Assembly: GCA_016179185.1 (NCBI GenBank)
Contig: JACORW010000029.1
Span: 1 to 46,804 of the forward strand
Source of the DNA: Gammaproteobacteria bacterium
Lineage (GTDB): Bacteria > Pseudomonadota > Gammaproteobacteria > Eutrophobiales > Eutrophobiaceae
Direction of reading: 5' to 3'
Length of the DNA stretch: 46,804 bases
The position numbers were made by a program, and so were the translations under genes. Of this stretch, positions 16,719 through 26,029 are shown piece by piece. Position 1 is the stretch's first letter; each line of letters starts with the position of its first letter. Below the pieces are notes generated by a model. That model saw nothing but the letters and a program-made list of their open reading frames with translations. It had not been told where the DNA came from and did no database searches.

Positions 16719-16782
16719 GCCCAACGAATGCGCTAAACGGCGCGGCGTTTCTTGCCGCGCCCGTTTGAGCGCGTAGTTATGC
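16719..16782 (-). other. attC site 3
   Basis: 64 bases. On the minus strand: R'' GCATAAC, stem GCGCTCAAACGG against CCGTTTAGCGC with one extra base, a GC-rich apical hairpin GGCGCGGC/GCCGCGCC region, and R' GTTGGGC. The antitoxin gene ends inside it. Confidence 0.88.
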
Positions 16783-16963
16783 GTGTCGACCTCTCCGCCA
16801 CTTTGATAAGACTGCGGAGCGCATCGTTTACTGCCTCGGATGTGGGAAATGCGGCAGCAACATCGGGACTCAACAGCACAAGATTGGTCCCCTTACGGTA
16901 CTCGGCGAGATATTTGCCGCGGACCCCCTTGCCAAGTACTTCACGAGTGTATTCTTTTCTCAT
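16733..16963 (-). CDS. probable antitoxin partner of BrnT
   Basis: 76-residue basic protein, MRKEYTREVLGKGVRGKYLA followed by a middle part EGTN-like (KGTNLVLLSPDVAAAFPTSEAVNDALRSL) and a lysine/arginine-rich tail. It does not show the ordinary BrnA ribbon-helix-helix pattern, but proteins of this kind often follow BrnT-like toxins. It starts 18 bases after the toxin stop and its own stop lies in attC 3. Assignment as antitoxin rests mainly on position and size. Confidence 0.65.
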   Translation of the reverse strand: MRKEYTREVLGKGVRGKYLAEYRKGTNLVLLSPDVAAAFPTSEAVNDALRSLIKVAERSTRITTRSNGRGKKRRAV

Positions 16964-16981
16964 AGGCTTGCTTGTGGGGCA

Positions 16982-17263
<282 letters not shown>

Positions 17264-17286
17264 CTATACGAGTGCCTCACATACAC

Positions 17287-17360
17287 GCATAACAGTAATT
17301 ATCCTGCCGAAATACGGAACGCCATCCCGTATTTCGGCTGGATAAGAAACTGGGTTGTAA
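17287..17360 (-). other. attC-like site 4 (degenerate R'')
   Basis: R' GTTATGC is good (minus strand end at 17287), but the opposite core reads TTACAAC instead of RYYYAAC. Between them is a strong stem, TTATCC-A-GCCGAAATACGG against CCGTATTTCGGC-A-GGATAA. Probably a decayed or divergent attC at the outer edge of the array. The following 17361-17464 holds no gene or integrase. Confidence 0.55.
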
Positions 17361-17464
17361 TGAATTCAACGACATAGTATTTTTTAGCCCTGCAGTTTCA
17401 CGAATTATTCTTGCGCTGGGGCATACCATCATTTACCTGCTCCGGGCAATACGACTCCCCTTTC

Positions 17465-18154
17465 TCACCCGCACTTCGACTCCCCGCAGTTGAGGCAGGT
17501 CAGGCAGCCGTCCATGTAGATGACGGCCTTGGTCATGCACTTGCTGCACAAGGTGGCGCTCGCGGGAAAAGCGTTGTTCTCGCTACTGGAATCAACGCCC
17601 GTGCGTAGATCCGCCTCAGCGCGCTTCTCGGCGACAAATTTGCTGCGGTGCTCATCCAGGCCTTCTTTCTTGAGAATACCGATGGAAATGAGGTGCTGCT
17701 CCAGCACGTCCCCGATCTCGCCCACCAGTGAGGGCATGAACTTGCCGCCTTTCTTGAAGTAACCGCCGCGCGGGTCGAACACGCTGTGCAGTTCCTCCAC
17801 CAGGAACGTCACGTCGCCGCCCTTGCGGAACACCGCGGAGATGATGCGCGTCAGGGCCACGATCCATTGGAAATGATCCATGTTCTTCGAGTTGATGAAG
17901 ATCTCGAACGGGCGGCGCAGTTCGTGCTCCGTGCCCGGGTTCAGCACGATGTCGTTGATGGTCACGTACATGGAATGCTCCGACGTGGGCGTGCGGATCT
18001 TGTACGTGGAACCGGTGAGCGTGGGAGGCCGCTCCAGCTTCTCGTGCATGTGCACGACGTTGTTGGCGGCGGATCCCACGAGCGCCGCTTCCTCGGCCGC
18101 GCCGTTCTCGCGCACTTCCATCCCGACGATTTTGCTTTCAATCTTTTTTGCCAT
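17465..18154 (-). CDS. nrdJb: class II ribonucleotide reductase, NrdJb (TSCPD-type) subunit
   Basis: About 229 residues, matching the separate C-terminal part of split cobalamin-dependent ribonucleotide reductases as in Pseudomonas (NrdJa/NrdJb). The TSCPD-like domain covers residues ~40-150 (TYKIRTPTSEHSMYVTINDI, NMDHFQWIVALTRIISAVFR, LVEELHSVFDPRGGYFKKGG). The end carries a zinc-ribbon/redox-type cysteine cluster CSKCMTK...CLTCLNCGESKCG; the last Cys pair probably reduces the active site after turnover. Start at ATG 18154 with GAGG upstream. Lies 77 bases after nrdJa on the same strand, separated by a 7-bp tandem repeat. Confidence 0.9.
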   Translation of the reverse strand: MAKKIESKIVGMEVRENGAAEEAALVGSAANNVVHMHEKLERPPTLTGSTYKIRTPTSEHSMYVTINDIVLNPGTEHELRRPFEIFINSKNMDHFQWIVALTRIISAVFRKGGDVTFLVEELHSVFDPRGGYFKKGGKFMPSLVGEIGDVLEQHLISIGILKKEGLDEHRSKFVAEKRAEADLRTGVDSSSENNAFPASATLCSKCMTKAVIYMDGCLTCLNCGESKCG

Positions 18155-18164
18155 GGGGGCCTCG

Positions 18165-18213
18165 TGGCTGGTGGCTGGTGGCTGGTGGCTGGTGGCTGGT
18201 GGCTGGTGGCTGG
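18165..18213. repeat. 7-bp tandem repeat, seven copies
   Basis: TGGCTGG repeated seven times without error in the nrdJa-nrdJb gap, ending about ten bases before the nrdJb start. Such a perfect short array is likely to vary in copy number. Confidence 0.95.
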
Positions 18214-18231
18214 ATAAGATGATGCACAAAG

Positions 18232-21200
18232 TTAGAATTTTCCGAAATAGCCTTCCTTCAACGCGTCGTAGAGATTCGCCGCCGTGTGCGTCTCGCCGTC
18301 GTACTCCACTTCCTCGTCGCCGCGCAGCTCCACGACTTCGCCGTTTTCGAGCGTGAAGCGATAGAAGGTGTTCCTCAGATCCTTTTCCTTGACCAATACG
18401 CCCTGGAACGCCAACGGATTAAAACGGAACGTGGTGCAGCCCTTCAGCCCCTGCTCATGGGCGTACAGGTATACGTCCTTGAATTGATCGAAAGGCATGT
18501 CGCTGGGCACATTCACGGTCTTGGAGATGGAGGAATCCACCCACTTCTGCGCGGCGGCCTGGATGTCCACGTGCTGGCGCGGCGTGATGTCGTCCGTGGT
18601 GACAAAATAATCCGGCAATGTCCCGCCGCCGGCGTCCGCCGCGGCATCCACCAGGTGCCGATAGGCCAGCAACTCGTAGGACCACACGTCCACCCGTTCC
18701 TTGCTCTTTCGGCCTTCGCGGATCACGTTGCGGAAGTAATGATGCGCAAACGTGGGCTCGATGCCGTTGCTGGCGTTGTTGGCCATGGAAAGAGAGATCG
18801 TTCCGGTGGGCGCGATGGAGCTGTGGTGCGTGAAGCGCGCGCCGACCTCGGCCAGTTCCTGCACCAGCTCCGGCGCGACGCCGGCCACGCGCTGCATGTA
18901 GCGGCTGTAACGCGCATGCAGCACACATCCTTTGATCTTGTCCCCTTCCTTGAAACCATCAGCAAGCATCTCCGGGCACTGCGCCAGCATGGCCGCCGTC
19001 ACAGTGAACTCCTCGTCCATGATGGGCGCCGGGCCCTTCTCCTTCGCCAGTTCCAGCGCGGCCTGCCAGCCCACCAGTGCCAGCTCCCGGCTCACGCGCT
19101 CGGTGAACTCCGCCGACTCATGGCTGCCGTAACGCAGTCGCAGCAGGGCGAGCGTGGAACCCAGGCCGAGGAAACCCATGCCGTGGCGGCGCTTGCGGTG
19201 GATCTCGTCCTGCTGTTCCTTGAGCGGCAGACCGTTGATCTCCACGACGTTGTCCAGCAAGCGCGTGAAGATGTGCACGACGCGGCGGTATTGCTCCCAG
19301 TCGAAGCGCACCTTGTCCGTGAACGGCGCCACGACGAACTCCGTAAGATTCACCGAACCGAGCAAACAACTGCCAAATGGAGGCAAAGGCTGCTCACCGC
19401 ACTGCCCGGTGACCAGGCCATTGAAAATGACCGTGTTGTTGTCCGGCTGCGTCGTGTCGTAGACATCCTCCCGGCCGGCAAATTCAACCTTCGTCACTCG
19501 CGTCGCGAATCGCTGGGTCTTGCGCAGCATCTTGTCAGCAGCCCATGCCCGGTATTTCTCGTTCTTGTTGTCGAGCAGGAAACCGATTTCGCGCATGAAG
19601 ACATCACGGGATTCTCCATCAATAATCAACTCGTAATCGCTACGGCAGGCATACTCCCGGCGCCCTCCCTTGCCATCGGGAAGTATTCTGATTCCGGCCT
19701 TGCGCCGAAACCGGACACTGCAATAGACGCCAAAATTGGCTAACAGGATTTGAATGTCCTTCAGCAGGTTTTGGTGGCTGGACGCCAGGCGGATCGAGCA
19801 ACTCTGGCTCTTTGTGGACACGTTTATTGTCCCATCGGTCTGGAACAGGGCTCGCAGGTAGCTGCGCGCGCAGGTCTCGGAGCCGCGCCAGATGACTTCA
19901 GGGACTCGCAGCTTCGTGTCGCGCGTAAATCCGTAGCGCTGAAGGATTCGCGCGAGCAATACCGAACGCACAATCAGCAGGTTCCGCTGTGGTACGGAAA
20001 TCGGGGCAACCTGGTAAGTGCGCCGAGTTGGCATCCGGGCAATCAGTGAGTTGATGTAGACGCAAAGCGCCGGCGCCAGCACGCGTTCGTCGTTCCAGAG
20101 GTTCAGTACTGCGGACTCCTTCCCCGGTCCGCGACTTGTGAAGTGCCCATCGCCCGTGATCAGTCCGAGCAACATACCCAGGTTCTCGCTTCCATCGCTG
20201 CCGAACTGTCCCTTCCCGGACTGGACCAAGATCTCATCGCCCGGCTTGAGATCCCGGAGCTTCACCTTCCCGCGCCGAGTAAAGAAGTCATGCCATTCGG
20301 TGGCCCTGATTTCATAGCCATCCGCAGTTTCAACGCGAAACACGTCAGCCCGCCGGGCAGTCAAGAAGGCCGGACACGCAGGACGAACCGCCGTGCCACG
20401 CTCCACCTCCCCGAGTGCACGCCGGTCTACAGTCACTTGAAGGTCCGCCGCCAGCCGCACCAGCTCGCCTATGCGCACCAGCCCATACTGCGTGGCCAGC
20501 CTGGTATCTGCCGTAACGCACGGGTTCGTCGCGCGGATGTTCTCGCAGAACCAGTTGTTGTTGAATTCGTTGATGCGATCGATGAGCACGAAGCCCGGCT
20601 CGGCGAAATCATAGGTGGAGCGCATGATCGCGTCCCACAGATCCTGCGCCGACAGGGTCTTGTGGATGCGGCAGGCCACTTCGCCGCGCGCGTTGTGCAC
20701 ATAGGGCGCCACCAGCGGCCACGGAAGCCAGCGCACCTGCGCCGGATCGTTGAGGTCAATGCCGCCCGCATCCGCTTCTTTCTGCGTCAGCGGGAACGCC
20801 AGCGGCCATGGGGCATTGGCGCGTACCGCCTGCACGAACTCGTCGGTGATGAGCAGCGACAGGTTGAACTGGCGCAACCGGCCGTCCTCGCGCTTGGCGC
20901 GGATGAAATCCAGCACATCCGGGTGCGCCACGTCGAAGGTGCCCATCTGCGCGCCGCGCCGTCCGCCGGCGGAGGACACGGTGAAACACATGCTGTCGAA
21001 GATGTCCATGAATGACAGCGGGCCGGAGGTGTACGCGTCGGCGCCGCTCACATAGCCACCGCGCGGGCGCAGCGTCGAGAACTCGTAGCCGATGCCGCTG
21101 CCGCCCTTCAGCGTCATGCCGGCCTCGTGCAGGCGCGTCAGGATGCCGTCCATGGAGTCGTGGATGGTGCCGGAGACCGTGCAGTTGATGGTGGAGGTCT

Positions 21201-21507
21201 CGGGCTTGTATTCCTGCGCCCCGGCATTGGACAGGACGCGGCCGGCCGGGATCGCGCCATGGCGCAGCGCCCACAGGAACTCGCTGTACCAGTGGGCCTG
21301 GGCCTTGTCAGTCTGTTCCACCGCGGCCAGCGCGCGGGCAACCCGTTCATACGTGCCGTCCATGTCGGCATCCACGGGCTCGCCGTTCTTGCGCTTGAGG
21401 CGGTATTTCCGGTCCCAGATGTCCAGGGACGCGGGCTGCAACGGGACGCGGCAGGTTTCGACGGCGGTTTCCGGGGGCTTTTTACCTACAACACTCAATT
21501 CAACCAT
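18232..21507 (-). CDS. nrdJa: class II (B12-dependent) ribonucleotide reductase NrdJa, intein-containing
   Basis: Adenosylcobalamin-dependent reductase of ribonucleotides; works with or without oxygen. The precursor is about 1091 residues: extein 718 plus intein 373. Catalytic features are the first redox Cys in TSTINCTVSGTIHDSMDG, the loop GGSGIGYEFSTLRPRGG, the radical site N-P-C-G-E (residues NP before the intein, CGEQPLPPFGSCLLGSVNL after it) and APTGTISLSMANNASNGIEP. The start at ATG 21507 has GAGGAG seven bases upstream; the frame is open to 21549. The C-terminal TSCPD part is a separate downstream gene. No cobalamin riboswitch or clear NrdR box is visible in the 68 bases upstream. Confidence 0.95.
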   Translation of the reverse strand: MVELSVVGKKPPETAVETCRVPLQPASLDIWDRKYRLKRKNGEPVDADMDGTYERVARALAAVEQTDKAQAHWYSEFLWALRHGAIPAGRVLSNAGAQEYKPETSTINCTVSGTIHDSMDGILTRLHEAGMTLKGGSGIGYEFSTLRPRGGYVSGADAYTSGPLSFMDIFDSMCFTVSSAGGRRGAQMGTFDVAHPDVLDFIRAKREDGRLRQFNLSLLITDEFVQAVRANAPWPLAFPLTQKEADAGGIDLNDPAQVRWLPWPLVAPYVHNARGEVACRIHKTLSAQDLWDAIMRSTYDFAEPGFVLIDRINEFNNNWFCENIRATNPCVTADTRLATQYGLVRIGELVRLAADLQVTVDRRALGEVERGTAVRPACPAFLTARRADVFRVETADGYEIRATEWHDFFTRRGKVKLRDLKPGDEILVQSGKGQFGSDGSENLGMLLGLITGDGHFTSRGPGKESAVLNLWNDERVLAPALCVYINSLIARMPTRRTYQVAPISVPQRNLLIVRSVLLARILQRYGFTRDTKLRVPEVIWRGSETCARSYLRALFQTDGTINVSTKSQSCSIRLASSHQNLLKDIQILLANFGVYCSVRFRRKAGIRILPDGKGGRREYACRSDYELIIDGESRDVFMREIGFLLDNKNEKYRAWAADKMLRKTQRFATRVTKVEFAGREDVYDTTQPDNNTVIFNGLVTGQCGEQPLPPFGSCLLGSVNLTEFVVAPFTDKVRFDWEQYRRVVHIFTRLLDNVVEINGLPLKEQQDEIHRKRRHGMGFLGLGSTLALLRLRYGSHESAEFTERVSRELALVGWQAALELAKEKGPAPIMDEEFTVTAAMLAQCPEMLADGFKEGDKIKGCVLHARYSRYMQRVAGVAPELVQELAEVGARFTHHSSIAPTGTISLSMANNASNGIEPTFAHHYFRNVIREGRKSKERVDVWSYELLAYRHLVDAAADAGGGTLPDYFVTTDDITPRQHVDIQAAAQKWVDSSISKTVNVPSDMPFDQFKDVYLYAHEQGLKGCTTFRFNPLAFQGVLVKEKDLRNTFYRFTLENGEVVELRGDEEVEYDGETHTAANLYDALKEGYFGKF
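19402..20520 (-). other. intein with LAGLIDADG homing endonuclease in NrdJa
   Basis: 373 residues inserted between ...NIRATNP and CGEQPLPPF. It starts with Cys1 (CVTADTRLATQYGLVRIGEL, block A). Block B is RADVFRVETADGYEIRATEW ending TEWH. The two endonuclease motifs are LLGLITGDG and LRALFQTDG, both with the catalytic Asp. Block F is REDVYDTTQPDNNTVIFNG, and the end is LVTGQ. The last two residues are Gly-Gln rather than His-Asn, a known but less common C terminus. The +1 residue is the enzyme's own radical Cys, so activity depends on splicing. The domain set appears complete, so the intein may still home. Confidence 0.95.
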
Positions 21508-21617
21508 TTCAATTCTCCTCGTTTCCCTCTCCCAACGTCCCTCGTCCATGCCATTTTAGTTTTGTCGCCGTTCCCGTCCTGCCCCCAACAGGTAGTGCAC
21601 AGCCGGACTATTATCCG

Positions 21618-24296
21618 CTATCTGGCGGTCAGTGGCAGTTCCAAATTCACAACACCCTGGCTGGGCACGGAGCGGCTGAATCCGAATCGTTTCGCCAGCG
21701 CTTGCATGGCCGTGTTCGCGGCCAGGGTCTGCCCGGCCAGCCGCCGGGTCCCCCTGCGGCGGCACCAGGCAATAATCCGTTCCATCAACGCCTGCCCCAG
21801 GCCGCGCTGGTGCCAGTCCGTGCGCACGATGACGGCAAACTCTGCCGCGATGTTGTCGGCGTCGCTGACGGCGCGCACGACGCCCAGGGTTTCCGGCGTG
21901 CCGTCCGGTTTCCGGCGCGTGGCGATAAGCGCCATTTCGCGGTCGTAATCAATCTGCGTGAAGCGCGCCAGTTGCTCATGGGTCACGTCGTGCACGGCGC
22001 GGAAGAACCGGAAATAGAGATCTTCCGGGTTCAGGCGCGCGAAAAATTCCCGGTGCGCCGGCTCATCCTCGGGACGGATGGGACGGATCAGCAGTTTTTC
22101 GCCCTGGATCTCGACCTGCTCCTCCAGCTCGCGCGGATACGGGCGGATGGCAAGCCGCTCCGCTCCGCCGCTGCGGGCGCGCTGCACACGGATGCGCGCA
22201 TCGAGCGCGATGACGCCATCGCCGTCCACGAGCAGTGGATTGATGTCCAGCTCCGCGATCTCCGGCTGATCGATGACCAGTTCCGACACCCGCACCAGCA
22301 CGTCGCGCACCGCCTCCAGGTCCGCGCCGCGCACGCTGCGAAAGCCCTGCAGCACGCGGCAGATGCGCGTGCGCTGGATCAATTGATCGGCCAGCAGATC
22401 GTTAAGCGGCGGCAGCGCGACCGCGGTATCGCGCACCACTTCCACGGCGGTGCCGCCCTGCCCGAAGGTCAGCGCCGGTCCGAACACCGGGTCTTCGGCC
22501 ACACCGACGATGAGTTCATGGCTGCCGGGCCGCCGGACCATGGGTTGCACCGTGAAACCCTCGACCCGGGCGTCCGGCTTCAGTTGCCGGACGCGGGCCA
22601 GCATGCCCTCCGCGGCCGCCGCCAGGATGGACGGGCTGCCGATGTCCAGCAGCACGCCACCGGCATCGGACTTGTGGGTCAGATCCGGCGAGAGGATCTT
22701 GAGCGCCACCGGGTAGCCGATCTCGGCGGCCGCGGAAACGGCGGCATTCACATCGGCGGCGACGCGCGCCGGCACCGTGGGGATACCGTAATCCTCGAGC
22801 ACGGCCTTGGCCTCGGGTTCGGTCAGCATGGCGCGATTGCCGTCCAGGGCCGCGCGGATCCGGCTGCGCACAGCCGCTTCCCGCGGCGCGAACGCCTCCG
22901 GCGTGGACGCCGGCGTCTGGATCAGGCTCTTCTGGTTGCGGTCGTACTCCACCATCTGCATGAAGGCGCGCACCGCGAGCTCCGGCGTGAAGTAACTCGC
23001 CACGCCCGCTTCGATGAACACCCTGCGCGCCGCGCGCACCGACTCGCCCCCGAGCCAGCAGGTCAGCACCGGCTTCACGGCGGACTGCGCCTCTTCGGCG
23101 ACGGCCCGGGCCACGGCGACGTTGTCCACGACCGCCGTGGGCACCAGCATGACCAGGATCGCGTCGAAGTCGTTTGCATCGAGCAGCACGCGCAACGCGC
23201 GGCGGTAACGCCCGGCATCCGCATCGCCGATGATGTCCACTGGGTTGCCCCGCGACCAGGTCCGCGGCAGGAATTCGTCCAGGGCCGCGATGGTTTCCGG
23301 CTTCGGGACCGCGAGCGTGCCACCCTCCACGGTCAGTTGATCGGCCACGAGCACACCCGGGCCGCCGCCGTTGGTCAGCACCAGCAGCCGCGGACCCCGG
23401 GCCGGCCGGGAGAACGCCAGTGTTTCCGCGGCGCTGAACAAATCCTCCACGGTCTGCACGCGCAGCATGCCGGCGCGGCGGATGGCGGCGTCGAAGACTT
23501 CATCGTTTCCGAGCAGCGCGCCGGTATGGGTCAATGCCGCCCTGGCGCCGGCCGGTTGCCGCCCGGCCTTGAGGATGATCACGCGCCGGTTGCGGGACAC
23601 GGACCGTGCCGCGGACAGGAATTTGCGCGCATGGCGGATGGATTCCACATATAAAAGTATGCCGTGGGTGTCCGGATCGCTGCCCAGAAAGTCCAGCAGA
23701 TCGCCGAAATCCACGTCGGCGGCATCGCCGAGGGACACGAAGCTGGAAAAACCAATGCCGCGGGCATTGGCCCAGTCCAGCACCGCGGTGCAGAGCGCAC
23801 CGGATTGCGACAGAAACGCGAGGCGTCCGGGCTTTGCCTGCGCATGGGCGAAACTCGCGTTCAGGCCGATGCGCGGCAGGAGCACGCCGATGCAATTGGG
23901 CCCGATGATGCGCATGCCGCTGGCGCGCGCCGCGGTCAACATGGCCTGCTGCAGTTCGTTGCCGGCATCGGACCCGGGTTTGCGGAAACCATCCGCCAGG
24001 ACAATGGCCACCGCGGTGCCGTGCCGGCCCAGTTCGACGATCACCTCCGGCACAGTCGCCGCCGGCGTCGCGATGACGGCCAGCTCGGGCCCGGCGGGCA
24101 GCCCCGCCACATCCGGGTATACGGTAATGCCGTTGATCTCCCGGGTATGGGGATTGACCGGGTAAACCGGCCCCGCAAAACCCCCGGCGAGGATGTTGTC
24201 GAGCACCACCTTGCCCACGGCGCCGGGGCGATCGGTCGCGCCGATCACTGCGATGGATGCCGGGTGAAACAGCTTGTCGAGATTGAGGACGCTCAT
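21618..24296 (-). CDS. acyl-CoA synthetase (NDP-forming)/GNAT acetyltransferase fusion (Pat type)
   Basis: About 892 residues. The first ~450 resemble the CoA-binding and ligase modules of ADP-forming acetyl-CoA synthetase (LFHPASIAVIGATDRPGAVG, GPVYPVNPHT, AFLSQSGALCTAVLDWA). An ATP-grasp region follows at about 490-700 (KAVLEDYGIPTVPARVA, PVALKILSPDLTHKSDAGGV, LIVGVAEDPVFGPALTFGQGG). The last ~150 form a GNAT domain (LYFRFFRAVHDVTHEQLARF, GLGQALMERIIAWCRRRG). This is the layout of the protein lysine acetyltransferase Pat/YfiQ, in which the synthetase part is usually inactive. It ends the minus-strand run that begins with the CDP-alcohol phosphotransferase, but a link to lipid synthesis is not evident. 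Confidence 0.9.
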   Translation of the reverse strand: MSVLNLDKLFHPASIAVIGATDRPGAVGKVVLDNILAGGFAGPVYPVNPHTREINGITVYPDVAGLPAGPELAVIATPAATVPEVIVELGRHGTAVAIVLADGFRKPGSDAGNELQQAMLTAARASGMRIIGPNCIGVLLPRIGLNASFAHAQAKPGRLAFLSQSGALCTAVLDWANARGIGFSSFVSLGDAADVDFGDLLDFLGSDPDTHGILLYVESIRHARKFLSAARSVSRNRRVIILKAGRQPAGARAALTHTGALLGNDEVFDAAIRRAGMLRVQTVEDLFSAAETLAFSRPARGPRLLVLTNGGGPGVLVADQLTVEGGTLAVPKPETIAALDEFLPRTWSRGNPVDIIGDADAGRYRRALRVLLDANDFDAILVMLVPTAVVDNVAVARAVAEEAQSAVKPVLTCWLGGESVRAARRVFIEAGVASYFTPELAVRAFMQMVEYDRNQKSLIQTPASTPEAFAPREAAVRSRIRAALDGNRAMLTEPEAKAVLEDYGIPTVPARVAADVNAAVSAAAEIGYPVALKILSPDLTHKSDAGGVLLDIGSPSILAAAAEGMLARVRQLKPDARVEGFTVQPMVRRPGSHELIVGVAEDPVFGPALTFGQGGTAVEVVRDTAVALPPLNDLLADQLIQRTRICRVLQGFRSVRGADLEAVRDVLVRVSELVIDQPEIAELDINPLLVDGDGVIALDARIRVQRARSGGAERLAIRPYPRELEEQVEIQGEKLLIRPIRPEDEPAHREFFARLNPEDLYFRFFRAVHDVTHEQLARFTQIDYDREMALIATRRKPDGTPETLGVVRAVSDADNIAAEFAVIVRTDWHQRGLGQALMERIIAWCRRRGTRRLAGQTLAANTAMQALAKRFGFSRSVPSQGVVNLELPLTAR

Positions 24297-24329
24297 GGCG
24301 CACCGGTGCCACGGCAAGTTACAGCCGAT

Positions 24330-25073
24330 TCAATACTCACCCAGGCGCCGCTCCCACGCCTGCTGATTCTTTACGGCATCGCGGATAAAGGGCGACAGCC
24401 GGATCAGCCGCAGCACAAAGTAATTCAGCCACGACCCCGGGAAACGCAACGGCCTGACGATGTCGAGAAACAGCACCACGCGCATTCCTGGCGTGTCGTT
24501 GTGCACCTGGTGTTTGTAGGTGTCGTCGAACACCAGGCACTTGCCCTCCTCCCAGCGCGCCTCCTGCCCGCCGACCTCGATCCGGCACCGCGCGCCCGGT
24601 TCCGGGACGATGAGCCCCAGGTGACAGCGGAGCACCCCTTTATAGGGGCCCCGGTGCAACGGGATGTGCTTGCCGGGCGCCAGCACGGAGAAAAACGCGG
24701 TGAACATCCCGGGGATGGACTCCACGATGCGCGTGGTCTCCGGGCAGCGCGCGCAGTTGTGGTCCATGCGGTAGCCGTAGCCGTACAGGAAAAAAGTCTT
24801 CCACCTGTCGTCCTGCGTGATGTTGACCTGATCGCGGGAGATGTCCTGGAAATTGGGAATGGCGTCGGGGCGTTGCAGCACCTGCTCCAGTTCGGCGCGG
24901 ATGTCGCGCCAGTGCGATTCGAGTTGCCGGACCCACGGGAACACGGCCGCATGCTGAAACGGCGTGTCCGGAACGAGTGAGTACCGCAACAATACCCGTT
25001 CGATGCGCTTGATGATCCACAACCCGATGGCGACACTCGGACGGTGCCTGGATTTCTTTTGCTTCGGTTCCAT
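24330..25073 (-). CDS. aspartyl/asparaginyl beta-hydroxylase family protein (LpxO/AspH-like)
   Basis: About 247 residues. Iron/2-oxoglutarate dioxygenase fold: the first ligand His is in KHIPLHRGPYKGVLRCHLGL and the second in CLVFDDTYKHQVHNDTP, followed by MRVVLFLDIVRP. Bacterial LpxO, which hydroxylates lipid A acyl chains, is in this family. Basic residues and a short amphipathic N terminus suggest membrane association. Start at ATG 25073, 11 bases after the preceding gene; the frame is open further but would overlap that gene widely. Because it ends a lipid operon, a hydroxylase acting on a ceramide or other envelope lipid is a reasonable guess; not shown. Confidence 0.85.
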   Translation of the reverse strand: MEPKQKKSRHRPSVAIGLWIIKRIERVLLRYSLVPDTPFQHAAVFPWVRQLESHWRDIRAELEQVLQRPDAIPNFQDISRDQVNITQDDRWKTFFLYGYGYRMDHNCARCPETTRIVESIPGMFTAFFSVLAPGKHIPLHRGPYKGVLRCHLGLIVPEPGARCRIEVGGQEARWEEGKCLVFDDTYKHQVHNDTPGMRVVLFLDIVRPLRFPGSWLNYFVLRLIRLSPFIRDAVKNQQAWERRLGEY

Positions 25074-25084
25074 TGCCGTTTCCG

Positions 25085-26029
25085 TCAGCGCAGCGCCCCG
25101 CGCCGCAACAACTGCAGCAGAACGCGCCAGCCGAACAACAACGGATGACGGCGCAGGCGCGGCGTGATCTCGATGCGCATGCCCGTGTGCCGTTCGACCT
25201 TCCACGCGGCGTAATCAACCCCGCCGGAAAACGTCATCGCACTCTTGGCCAGCCGCAATACCGACAACACCTTCCCCAGCCACCGTCTGCGCCGCCACGT
25301 TCGCCGCGCCGCGTGCACGGCGTCCGCCGAACGTGTGGCAATGAATGAGTCGCCGCCCACATGCGCGAGTCCCGGCAACGCAACCAATGCCGAAACCAGT
25401 GCCTGTTCATAATAGTCGCGCTCCCCGCTCACCAGCACGTCCGCGCGCTGATTCGATTCCGGCCGCAACTCGGCCCCGTAGGTCAGTTCAAACCCGTGCA
25501 GCCACGGTGCCGGCGCATCAAACGAACCTCCCGGCAACATCGGCAGAACCTCGCGCAGGAATCGCAGCACGGCATGCCCAAGCCCCTCGGCGACACGCTG
25601 CGAGATGGCGGCGTCGCGCGCATACAGCAGCGCCACGGGCTGGCAAAACCGCGCCCAGAAATATGAATGAAAGGCAGACCGGGCCCCGCGCTCGAAATCC
25701 GCCAGCGACAGCACGGCGTACTTCACGCGCATTGCGGTTCCCTCCGCGGGCACCTCCAGGTAAAACACATTCGGCGGCAGCGTCGCGTTGAGCCAGCGCA
25801 TCCACCTGCCCGGATACGCAGCCCGGTAATCATCCACAATGACATAGAGATCGACGACCCCGTCGGCAGCATCCTGTCGGCGGCGGCACGAGCCATACAA
25901 AAGTACCGCCGCCAGGCTCGCGCCGAATTTCGTCTTCAACGCCGCGGCGGGAACGGCAAAGGCGGCCGCGACGGGCGCCGCCATCCGGGAGGCGCGCAGC
26001 GCCACCAGTTCCGGGGGGACGGGGGTCAT
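25085..26029 (-). CDS. nucleotidyltransferase-fold protein of the lipid operon
   Basis: 314 residues. AVLLYGSCRRRQDAADGVVD followed by LYVIVDDY resembles the pol-beta nucleotidyltransferase pattern G-S-x(8-12)-D-x-D, here with D-L-Y as a possibly altered acidic pair. The C-terminal part is arginine-rich and without known motifs. Start overlaps the stop of the kinase gene upstream by 4 bases, so translation is coupled. Organisation as CDP-alcohol phosphotransferase - lipid kinase - this protein recalls the cpg genes next to ceramide genes of Caulobacter (from memory). Biochemical role not assigned. Confidence 0.7.
   Translation of the reverse strand: MTPVPPELVALRASRMAAPVAAAFAVPAAALKTKFGASLAAVLLYGSCRRRQDAADGVVDLYVIVDDYRAAYPGRWMRWLNATLPPNVFYLEVPAEGTAMRVKYAVLSLADFERGARSAFHSYFWARFCQPVALLYARDAAISQRVAEGLGHAVLRFLREVLPMLPGGSFDAPAPWLHGFELTYGAELRPESNQRADVLVSGERDYYEQALVSALVALPGLAHVGGDSFIATRSADAVHAARRTWRRRRWLGKVLSVLRLAKSAMTFSGGVDYAAWKVERHTGMRIEITPRLRRHPLLFGWRVLLQLLRRGALR

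Noticed and set aside
21550-21617. Cobalamin riboswitch before nrdJa
   Set aside because: Only 68 bases lie between the genes and no B12-box-like sequence is visible.
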